From the NCBI GenBank assembly GCA_964484305.1, contig CAZAEI010000009.1:1-41454 (forward strand): a DNA stretch of 41,454 nt, written 5' to 3'. Within the stretch, counting starts at the first letter, position 1; the number at the start of each line of letters is the position of its first letter. Shown here piece by piece: positions 1-6,272 of this stretch. The notes beneath the pieces are model-generated. The model searched no databases, was not told where the DNA came from, and saw only the letters and a program-made list of their open reading frames with translations. The position numbers and the translations under genes are program-made. The DNA comes from DAOVFN01 sp964484305. Lineage in GTDB: Archaea; Aenigmatarchaeota; Aenigmatarchaeia; QMZP01.

Positions 1-2
1 AA

Positions 3-170
3 AACCTTTATAGAGACGACGGTCGCATCTTAAAAGCGCTTCAAAGGGGTTCAACTGACCCGGACTTTTTTGAAAGGTCTGAAGCAGAAGTGGATATTGA
101 CTATAAAGCCAATGGTTTTGGCCCTCTTATCAGAATCTTTCATAAGGCGAAAAGGGTCTGTCCTGTTTAG
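3..170 (+). CDS. 3' end of an unidentified protein (partial)
   Basis: An open frame enters from the left edge and runs 55 codons to a TAG at 168-170. The visible C-terminus is charged, includes DIDYKANGFGPLIRIF, and ends KRVCPV. No start is in the window and I do not recognise the family. It converges on the leftward genes that follow, with only 16 bp before the porB-like repeat at 187. The reading frame is clean, but 55 codons is short, so this is only a moderate-confidence gene end. Confidence 0.4.
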   Translation, partial: NLYRDDGRILKALQRGSTDPDFFERSEAEVDIDYKANGFGPLIRIFHKAKRVCPV

Positions 171-186
171 GGATTGCCAGTTTTTC

Positions 187-222
187 TAGAGCCTTACCCC
201 GGACTTCTCGATTTCCAGGAGC
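187..222 (-). repeat. Second copy of the last 11 codons of porB
   Basis: Read on the minus strand this segment encodes LLEIEKSGVRL followed by TAG. The true porB end at 485-521 encodes LLEFEKAGVRL followed by TAA. About 33 of 37 bases match, including the third bases of most codons. No porB homology continues upstream of this copy. It is a relic of a tandem duplication or of an insertion that separated two copies of the gene end. Confidence 0.75.
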
Positions 223-226
223 ATTG

Positions 227-463
227 TCACTTAAAATATACAATGTAATTCTTAAACGACTTGAGTGTTGATATATTCCATTTTTTAATTCCCCAGGAAA
301 GAGGACCCCAGGGTCTCATCTTACTTATTTCATCAATTGCTGTAGGATATAGGATGGGTCCCTGGTTGACAGCTGAATCAAACACTTCCTCAATCTTTCC
401 TGTTTTATAGAGGTCAAAAAGGAAATATCCTGTAAGGACTAATTCCGGAATTGTAAACAGCAT
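227..463 (-). CDS. Small hypothetical protein, 78 aa
   Basis: A 78-codon ORF starts at ATG 463. The predicted protein has a hydrophobic start (MLFTIPELVLTGYFLFDLY) and a Trp/Pro-rich centre (RPWGPLSWGIKKW). I do not recognise the family. It is more AT-rich than its neighbours and lies exactly between the two copies of the porB 3' end (187-222 and 485-521). It may therefore be inserted cargo or a fragment rather than a native gene. Whether it is translated is uncertain. Confidence 0.35.
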   Translation of the reverse strand: MLFTIPELVLTGYFLFDLYKTGKIEEVFDSAVNQGPILYPTAIDEISKMRPWGPLSWGIKKWNISTLKSFKNYIVYFK

Positions 464-484
464 AAAAATATTTCAATTCAAGAT

Positions 485-2920
485 TTAAAGCCTTACCCCG
501 GCCTTCTCAAATTCCAGGAGCCTCTGGTATTCGGAGTCTGTGTGCTCCTGGATTTGCCTTATCTGGGGCTCCCTGAGGTGCTTGAAACGGCCCTGGAGCT
601 TGAGGTATTCCTCCACAGGCCTTTTCTTTTCGAGCTTCTTGTTTATCCTGAGTCTGCCGTCCTCGAACTCGTAGAGGACCCACATGCCTGTCTCCACGGC
701 CAGGCGGGAGAGCTTCACCGAGAGGGAGGAGTCGAATTTCCAGCCTGTGGGGCATGGAGAGAATATGTGGAGGAAGGAGGGCTGATTCTCCAGGGCCTTC
801 CTGACCTTGGCATAGAGGTCCTGGGGATAGCCGATGCTGGCCGAGGCCACGTAGGGTATCCGGTGGGCGGCCACTATTTCGCAGATGGGCTTCTTCCACT
901 CAGCCTTGCCAAATGAGGCCTTTCCGACAGGGGAGAAGGTGGTCCATGCCCCGAAGGGGGTTGCGGATGAGCGCTGCACGCCGGTGTTGGCGTAGCACTC
1001 GTTGTCCACGCAATTGCTTATTACAAAAGAGTTTACAGGAACGAAACTTTGGGCGGTGTCTACTGAGATATCGTATACGTATTTACTCTCGTTTTTTGTC
1101 CTTTCAATACTTGAAACTCTATCAAGGAAGAACCTTCCATTAGATAGGTGTTCCAGTTCCAAGAAAAGTTTGTCAAGTCTTGCATCATCAGAGATTGATG
1201 CAATCGTGTCAAGATACCTCTTTACCCTTTCCTTTGTGCACCTTATCCTTCCAGTTGCTATGTTGTGGAGGTTCCTGTCTATGTCCTTTATCTTTATGTT
1301 GTATTTCTTGCAGATCCTTTTTAGAAGTATTCCGCACCTCTTTGGAGCCATATTGAAGGTCTTTCCTCTAGTTTGCCTTATTGAAAGAATCTTCTTGGCT
1401 GTGTTTAGTCTTTTGAGTTTTTTTGGGTGATTCGTGCTAACATTATTGATGAACTTCAGTATATTTTCATTGTCTGTTATTTCTATATCGAACCTTCCAT
1501 GCCTATTTATTTGCTTGCTTGAGATGCCTAATCGCTGCAAGAGGAGCTTTAATCTGTTGCTAAAAACCTTTTTTACAGTCGTAATGCTGACTCTCACGTC
1601 CTCAGAACCATGCTTATTCTTATGTATAGTACAAGAGCCATCACCATCAAATACTCCTCTTAGGAAGGCTGTAACCATCTCATTAGGGAGGCCAACAAGC
1701 TTATTCAAGTTCCCCTTTATATCCAATTCGCTGGACAGATTATAGAGAATATTGTTATTTAAAGTCAGCCATGGCGGATTAGTTTTTGGGTATTCCTTAA
1801 AGGTGTGTTGATAAGACTTGCAAAAAGCATCCAGAAGGGCATTCTCCTTGTTGAAAACCCTCAGGCAATATTTCCTGTTAGATATGTTTCCGTCAGAAGC
1901 CAGGAGACCCAACATATACATCATTTCTTCATCAACCTTTGAGGTCTTCAGGCTAATCTTTGTTGAACCCTGAGAAACAAAATCCGTGATTCTGCTTTTA
2001 TCTTCTTCGAAATCAAGGGCATCAATGGAGTATATCTTCTTTAAATCACTGAGAGAGATTGACCTGTCTTGTTCCTTTAATTGCCAGTATTTCAACCCCA
2101 AGGCATTTGCAGCCCTTTTAAGAGACCCAAATTCTTTTATAAGCGCCTGGTTTGTCTTTGTCCTTAGTTCCGGGCTCAAGATCAAGTTCACATCATGAGG
2201 CATCATGTCAATAATAAATGGTTCATTGGTATTGACCTGTATCTTTATAGGGACCAGTACCTCGTCCCCAGGGCAAAGCTCACATGCCTTCTTCCATGCA
2301 AACCCCTCGCAGTCATCGACCAGAACTTCATGATCAGGCGTTAGTTTAGATGAACAGCCTGATATTGTATTGATGTGTATCAAGTCTCCCGAATATCTTA
2401 TCTTGTGCGCTTTTGTAATCATAAAGTTTCTGAAATTGCTCCCGCTCCACCCCAGGATTTTATTGTTGGGGATTATGCGCTGGGATCCCTCGGTTTCAAT
2501 AATCTTATCTATGAAATTCCCAATCCTCGTTATGCGTCCGTCTTCAAGCATAATCTCTTCATCAGGAGGAAGACAGACCTGGGTGACCCTGTGGCCACGC
2601 TCGAGCATTCCGGAGAGTCCCTGAAAGCCGATGTCAAATGTCCCGCCGTCTCCTGCAATGGCCAGGACCTTCCAGGGCTTCTTCATTCTCCTGACAGCTG
2701 CCTCGACCCCGCTGGCCGTGGCTGACACTGTCTCGAATGTGTTGTGAATCCAGGGGCAGTTCCAGGCTGTCTGGGGATATGCAGAGGTCGTGACCTCGAG
2801 ACAGGAGGTCGCGCAGCAGACTATGGTCTCCTTGGGGCAGGCACTGGAGAGCATGTTGACTGCTATGGCTACGCCGCACCCCGCGCACATGGTGTGCCCT
2901 GATTCAAGAAGCCGTGCCAT
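485..2920 (-). CDS. porB: 2-oxoacid (pyruvate):ferredoxin oxidoreductase beta subunit, intein-containing
   Basis: This is the TPP-binding beta subunit of a pyruvate- or 2-ketoacid-ferredoxin oxidoreductase, which decarboxylates the acid and passes electrons to FeS clusters. The 811-aa precursor opens with the cluster-binding MCAGCG at 11-16 and carries the TPP motif GDGGTFDIG near 90-98. Residues 116-636 are an intein. Removing it leaves 290 aa, normal for PorB, and restores the conserved CVDNECYANTGVQRSSATP stretch. Later PorB landmarks include FSPCPTGW. The alpha, gamma and delta subunits are not adjacent: the neighbour 5' of it is a small membrane protein. The gene therefore looks detached from the usual por operon, at least on this side. 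Substrate (pyruvate or another 2-oxoacid) cannot be decided. Confidence 0.93.
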   Translation of the reverse strand: MARLLESGHTMCAGCGVAIAVNMLSSACPKETIVCCATSCLEVTTSAYPQTAWNCPWIHNTFETVSATASGVEAAVRRMKKPWKVLAIAGDGGTFDIGFQGLSGMLERGHRVTQVCLPPDEEIMLEDGRITRIGNFIDKIIETEGSQRIIPNNKILGWSGSNFRNFMITKAHKIRYSGDLIHINTISGCSSKLTPDHEVLVDDCEGFAWKKACELCPGDEVLVPIKIQVNTNEPFIIDMMPHDVNLILSPELRTKTNQALIKEFGSLKRAANALGLKYWQLKEQDRSISLSDLKKIYSIDALDFEEDKSRITDFVSQGSTKISLKTSKVDEEMMYMLGLLASDGNISNRKYCLRVFNKENALLDAFCKSYQHTFKEYPKTNPPWLTLNNNILYNLSSELDIKGNLNKLVGLPNEMVTAFLRGVFDGDGSCTIHKNKHGSEDVRVSITTVKKVFSNRLKLLLQRLGISSKQINRHGRFDIEITDNENILKFINNVSTNHPKKLKRLNTAKKILSIRQTRGKTFNMAPKRCGILLKRICKKYNIKIKDIDRNLHNIATGRIRCTKERVKRYLDTIASISDDARLDKLFLELEHLSNGRFFLDRVSSIERTKNESKYVYDISVDTAQSFVPVNSFVISNCVDNECYANTGVQRSSATPFGAWTTFSPVGKASFGKAEWKKPICEIVAAHRIPYVASASIGYPQDLYAKVRKALENQPSFLHIFSPCPTGWKFDSSLSVKLSRLAVETGMWVLYEFEDGRLRINKKLEKKRPVEEYLKLQGRFKHLREPQIRQIQEHTDSEYQRLLEFEKAGVRL
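1013..2575 (-). mobile_element. LAGLIDADG intein in PorB (521 aa)
   Basis: The intein spans PorB residues 116-636, starting at Cys (CLPPDEEIML) and ending SFVISN before a +1 Cys. It carries two LAGLIDADG-type helices, LGLLASDGN near 337-345 and FLRGVFDGDG near 419-428. A splicing block B-like TPDHEVL lies near 194-200, and a block F-like YVYDISV near 614-620. The usual His before the terminal Asn is replaced by Ser. The DNA is clearly more AT-rich than the flanking porB exteins, consistent with separate ancestry. It sits between the TPP motif and the conserved CxDNE segment, a typical active-site location. Confidence 0.92.
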
Positions 2921-3052
2921 TTAAATCATCACTGGATTTTTGGTTTATAATTTTGCCTTGCAGGGTTTTAAAGCTTCATGGGGAAAATCGACAATCAGGA
3001 ACTATCGCAACAATGCTGAAAAAATAAAGAAAAACAAGTGAAGGGCAGGGCC

Positions 3053-3334
3053 TTACTTCTTGGCTTTCTTGGGCTTTTCCTTCTTTTCCTTCTCTTCCTC
3101 TGCCCTTATCTCACGCTCGGCCTTTATCTCGTCAATCTCCAGCCAGACCACAAAGAGTCCTATTATGATCAGGAACGGTGGTATGAATCCCGTCAGGACT
3201 ACCAGAAAATTGGTCAGCCAGTCCCCTGGGAACCAGTTGCTCGTCCCCACTATCGGTGTTATGGAATCGACAAAGAACCCGAGGCCGATTGCTATAAGGA
3301 TGAGTCCAAGCAGAATCTTTAGCGCAGCGTTCAT
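3053..3334 (-). CDS. Small two-helix membrane protein, 93 aa
   Basis: No family is recognised. The sequence shows two hydrophobic segments, about residues 5-25 (LKILLGLILIAIGLGFFV) and 42-66 (LVVLTGFIPPFLIIIGLFVVW). A highly charged Glu/Lys-rich cytoplasmic tail follows, ending in KEKKEKPKKAKK. It lies 5' of porB on the same strand with a 130-bp gap, so the two are probably not one operon. Divergent transcription with L15e is suggested by TATA-like sequences in the 3376-3425 spacer. Confidence 0.7.
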   Translation of the reverse strand: MNAALKILLGLILIAIGLGFFVDSITPIVGTSNWFPGDWLTNFLVVLTGFIPPFLIIIGLFVVWLEIDEIKAEREIRAEEEKEKKEKPKKAKK

Positions 3335-3345
3335 TTTTCATCCCC

Positions 3346-3375
3346 ATTAGTTTTGAATAGATTAGTTTTGAATAG
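3346..3375. repeat. Perfect 15-bp tandem duplication in a divergent promoter region
   Basis: ATTAGTTTTGAATAG occurs twice back to back (3346-3360, 3361-3375) just upstream of the leftward membrane-protein gene, next to AT-rich TATA-like stretches. It could be a duplicated operator or simple slippage. Confidence 0.7.
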
Positions 3376-3503
3376 ATATCTATATAAATGACATTTATAT
3401 ATAACTTACGCTTTTTTATATTTAATGCCTGGTGGCAAGACTGTACCCGAATGGTAAAGGGGTAAGGTTAATAAATATAGTGGGGAAGCATTACGTGATT
3501 CTT

Positions 3504-4064
3504 ATGAAGCACATGAGGAATGCATGGAAAAGGCCCAAGGAGGGCCTTGGTGATGAGTGGAAGAGCCTGCTTATGAGGCTGAGAAGGGAGCCTGTCATGA
3601 ACAGGCTGGAGAAGCCGACAAGGCTTGACAGGGCAAGGAGCCTGGGCTACAAGGCCAAGAAGGGCTATGTCGTTGTCAGGGCCAGGGTTCTCAAGGGGAA
3701 GAGAAAGACCCCCAAGAAGGGGGGGAGAAGCCCCAAGGCATCGGGGAGGTTCTTTACAACAGGGCTTTCCCTCCAGGCCGTTGCGGAGCAGAGGGTGGCC
3801 AGGAAGTTCCCCAACATGGAGGTCATGGCAAGCTATCACCTGGCAGGGGACGGCCAGCATAAGTGGTTCGAGGTCCTGCTCGTTGACACCTCGAGACCCG
3901 AGGTCTCGGGGGACAGGGAAAGGAAATGGATGGCGGGCCAGAGGGGCCGGGCCTTCAGGGGCAGGACCCCCGCAGGCAGGAAGGCGCGCGGCCTCACCAG
4001 AAAAGGCAGGGGGGCTGAGAAGATAAGGCCGTCCATAGGGGCCAGGGGCGGCAGGGGCAAGTAG
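3504..4064 (+). CDS. rpl15e: 50S ribosomal protein L15e
   Basis: Large-subunit ribosomal protein of the archaeal/eukaryotic L15e family. The start at ATG 3504 gives MKHMRNAWKRP, matching the family's usual N-terminus, and 186 aa, close to the typical length. A GTG at 3432 would add 24 residues without family resemblance. Recognisable stretches include RLDRARSLGYKAKKGYVVVR, the Arg/Gly/Lys-rich loop GGRSPKASGRF, and a basic tail GRGAEKIRPSIGARGGRG. A TATA-like TTTATATATAA lies near 3398-3408. The gene is GC-rich and intact. Confidence 0.95.
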   Translation: MKHMRNAWKRPKEGLGDEWKSLLMRLRREPVMNRLEKPTRLDRARSLGYKAKKGYVVVRARVLKGKRKTPKKGGRSPKASGRFFTTGLSLQAVAEQRVARKFPNMEVMASYHLAGDGQHKWFEVLLVDTSRPEVSGDRERKWMAGQRGRAFRGRTPAGRKARGLTRKGRGAEKIRPSIGARGGRGK

Positions 4065-4183
4065 CTGCATGCTTATGTTTTCTGTAAATAGTTTATGTTT
4101 GACCTAAGCCTTTGCGACCGTATAGGTTTAACAGGCGGGAGCGTCAGTAAAGACTTATAAAGTTGTCCTGACAAATTATTAAC

Positions 4184-4753
4184 ATGAGTTTAATATTTCA
4201 AGTGGGCATCCTTTCCCAGATACCGCAGAACCTGCAGAACATGGGATTCTTTCTCTACCTGTTCCCGTTCCTGCTTGCGCTGGCAATCTTCTATGGGGTG
4301 CTCTACTTTGCGTTCTATAGTGAAACCCCAGCGGATCGAAAGCTTCCGAAGTCTGCCATTGCCCTGATTTCCATTATACTGGCCTTCTTTGTGATGCTCT
4401 ATTCGAGCTGGAACGTGATGATTGTCCAGTTCTTGGCCAACCTCTCGGGCGTGGGCCTGATAGTGGGTTCAGGGATACTGTTCATTGCGATTCTGCTCGG
4501 GTTGATGGGATTCAAGATAGAGGGCCTGACCGGCAAGGAGGCGGGAAGGAGCAAGTGGATTTTCCTTATCGGCGTTATCGTGATAGGAATCCTGATATTC
4601 TTCGGGGCAGGCGGTGACGCCTTCGGCCTGATACCGGACTGGTCCAACAACGGGGAATTCCTGACCGCGCTCTTTGTGATAGCCGTCATAGGCCTTGCGG
4701 TGTGGTGGCTTGGAAGCGAGGGCGGCGGGACAGCACCAGCCGCAACAAAGTAA
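4184..4753 (+). CDS. Polytopic membrane protein, 189 aa
   Basis: Unrecognised integral membrane protein with about five hydrophobic segments: around residues 20-45, 58-75, 87-108, 124-141 and 160-176. The short soluble tail is rich in Gly, Ala and Thr. It starts at ATG 4184 after a TATA-like element near 4155. It lies convergent to the coiled-coil gene pair at 4796-6099. Its proximity to the secretion-type ATPase at 6273 is suggestive but gives no firm role. Confidence 0.75.
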   Translation: MSLIFQVGILSQIPQNLQNMGFFLYLFPFLLALAIFYGVLYFAFYSETPADRKLPKSAIALISIILAFFVMLYSSWNVMIVQFLANLSGVGLIVGSGILFIAILLGLMGFKIEGLTGKEAGRSKWIFLIGVIVIGILIFFGAGGDAFGLIPDWSNNGEFLTALFVIAVIGLAVWWLGSEGGGTAPAATK

Positions 4754-4795
4754 TTAAGAATTTTCCTTTCTTTTGTTCTGAGAGAAGTAGCTGCG

Positions 4796-5653
4796 CTATT
4801 CCTTTTCTCCCTTTATGGACTTGACAGCGTCAGAGAGGCTTCTGAGGGTCTGCATCATGGGGGCAAGGGAGCTCTTCATGGCGCCCTCCAGTGCCTCCAT
4901 CCTTGAGGAGACATCGCTCATGGATTGTTTGTAGGTGTCTATCTTGTCCTCTATTGCGTCGAGGTCTGATTTCTTTTCAGCATCCACGGCGTGGGTGGAC
5001 TGCTCGAGAGTGGATATCCTGCTCTTGATATCACTGAGCTGGACCTGGATGCCATCAATCTCTGATTTGAATTCAGACCACTTCTCATCAATTATGCCCT
5101 CGGCCAGTTCCTCTATTGCACGCCTCTTGTCATCGCGGGCCTCCCCCATTGTCATGGGCTCCCTGACCCTTGGTATGGGCTCATCCCCAGCGGCTCCAGG
5201 TGTGGTGGGAGGTGCAGGGAGCCCCGGCTCCTCGGCTGTGAACCCGGGCTCGCCAGGAAGCGGGGGCATGGCCAGGTTGGATGACTCTGGAGGGAGCATC
5301 CCGGGAGGGGGTGCCTCAAGTGAGGATACCTGGGATTGCGTGGGAAATGGCGGCGGTTCTGGCTCTGTCCGGAGGGCTAGCGGTTCTGGCGCGGCTTGCT
5401 GCATTGAGGGGGCAGACGGTTGCGGCGCCGGTGGCGCGAACCTAGACGGGGCTGGCTGGGGACCGGCCACAGCACCCTTGAGGGCCTGCTTCATGGCGGT
5501 GTCCACCTCCACAGGTGTGTAGCCCTCACCCTTTAGTGACCTGATTATCTCTGGCTCGGGAACGCCTTGGGAAGAAAGGGACATCACCCTCTCGGTAGGG
5601 ATGCGTCCCCTACCACCCGACTCTTTTCCACCAAAGGGCCACATAAGCGTCAC
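4796..5653 (-). CDS. Proline-rich protein with C-terminal coiled coil, 285 aa
   Basis: No named family. Residues 20-60 form a helical module, including EIIRSLKGEGYTPVEVDTAM, that resembles the short UBA-like helices at the start of several archaeal envelope proteins. Residues 65-160 are a Pro/Ala/Glu-rich linker, and residues 170-285 are predicted coiled coil with heptad-like spacing. The GTG start at 5653 overlaps the stop of the upstream gene (GTGA), indicating translational coupling with the 149-aa coiled-coil protein. A structural or scaffold role beside a type IV pilus or secretion ATPase is an inference from context only. Confidence 0.75.
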   Translation of the reverse strand: MTLMWPFGGKESGGRGRIPTERVMSLSSQGVPEPEIIRSLKGEGYTPVEVDTAMKQALKGAVAGPQPAPSRFAPPAPQPSAPSMQQAAPEPLALRTEPEPPPFPTQSQVSSLEAPPPGMLPPESSNLAMPPLPGEPGFTAEEPGLPAPPTTPGAAGDEPIPRVREPMTMGEARDDKRRAIEELAEGIIDEKWSEFKSEIDGIQVQLSDIKSRISTLEQSTHAVDAEKKSDLDAIEDKIDTYKQSMSDVSSRMEALEGAMKSSLAPMMQTLRSLSDAVKSIKGEKE

Positions 5654-6099
5654 TGATGATTATATTTCGGTTTCTTACTATTTATTGTTTTAGGCATGCC
5701 GGAGAGCCTTTTTGAGATGAGTTGCTCCACCTCCTCCCTGGTCATGAAACTGGATTTCAGGGGGTTGTATAAATCCAGTATGGTCTCGAGTTCCTTGACC
5801 TTGCCTATACTGGCAATCCTCTTGAACTGTTTAATTATCTTCTTTATGGTAACCTGAAGCTCGAATATGCTCATGTCTCTCTTCTTCAGTTCCGATTCAA
5901 GGCTGCTGGCAAACTCCTGTATGGCCTTGTTTATGTTCAGGGCCTCCTGCTCCATTGCGTTTATCCTGAAGGAGAGGCCCTCTTCCTTCTGCTCCAAGAC
6001 GCGTATCCTCTGGGTGTCTGTGTTGGTCCTGTCAACCAGCTCGTTTATGATTGTGCGCAGGGTGGGGGGCTTCTTGGCCATGAAATCATCTCTTTGCAT
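5650..6099 (-). CDS. Coiled-coil protein, 149 aa
   Basis: An almost entirely helical protein with a long coiled coil (residues about 15-95). A C-terminal SSFMTREEVEQLISKRL helix-turn segment follows, then a basic tail. No enzymatic motif is seen. It is the first gene of a coupled leftward pair with 4796-5653. ATG 6099 is used here, and Met7 (6081) is an alternative start. The divergent partner is the VirB11-like ATPase, so these may supply accessory coiled-coil subunits; this is not demonstrated. Confidence 0.75.
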   Translation of the reverse strand: MQRDDFMAKKPPTLRTIINELVDRTNTDTQRIRVLEQKEEGLSFRINAMEQEALNINKAIQEFASSLESELKKRDMSIFELQVTIKKIIKQFKRIASIGKVKELETILDLYNPLKSSFMTREEVEQLISKRLSGMPKTINSKKPKYNHQ

Positions 6100-6133
6100 C
6101 TGGAGGTATAGCTCTGTTATAGAATTGTAGTTG

Positions 6134-6149
6134 TTTAATAAATATATTA
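6134..6149 (+). promoter_or_regulatory. TATA-like promoter ahead of hairpin element and ATPase gene
   Basis: An AT-rich TTTAATAAATATATTA stretch is the only strong TATA-like sequence in this intergenic region. An archaeal start about 26 bases downstream would fall near 6165-6170, right where the first hairpin begins. Confidence 0.45.
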
Positions 6150-6162
6150 CAGGAAGGCAAAT

Positions 6163-6248
6163 ATTACATGCTGACTAACGTTGGTTGAATAAAGTCAGCT
6201 GGAGAATGATTACATGCTGACTAACGTTGGTTGAATAAAGTCAGATTG
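6163..6248 (+). repeat. Paired-hairpin element, two identical 36-bp units
   Basis: The 36-bp unit at 6163-6198 is repeated exactly at 6209-6244. Each unit contains an inverted repeat, GCTGACT (6170-6176) with AGTCAGC (6193-6199) in copy 1 and CTGACT with AGTCAG in copy 2. The loop includes GTTGGTTGAATA. The pair lies in the predicted 5' leader of the ATPase gene. A diverged copy of the whole pair occurs upstream of tRNA-Glu (31895-31975, minus strand), and a single related unit occurs in the nrdR leader near 16002. It is an RNA or DNA structural element of unknown function. Confidence 0.8.
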
Positions 6249-6272
6249 CATGGATAACAATATAACCAAACA

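Noticed and set aside
6163..6248. The two identical 36-bp units as a CRISPR array
   Set aside because: There are only two units with a 10-base gap, no further spacers and no cas genes; the inverted repeat and the related copies elsewhere point to a structured RNA or repeat element.
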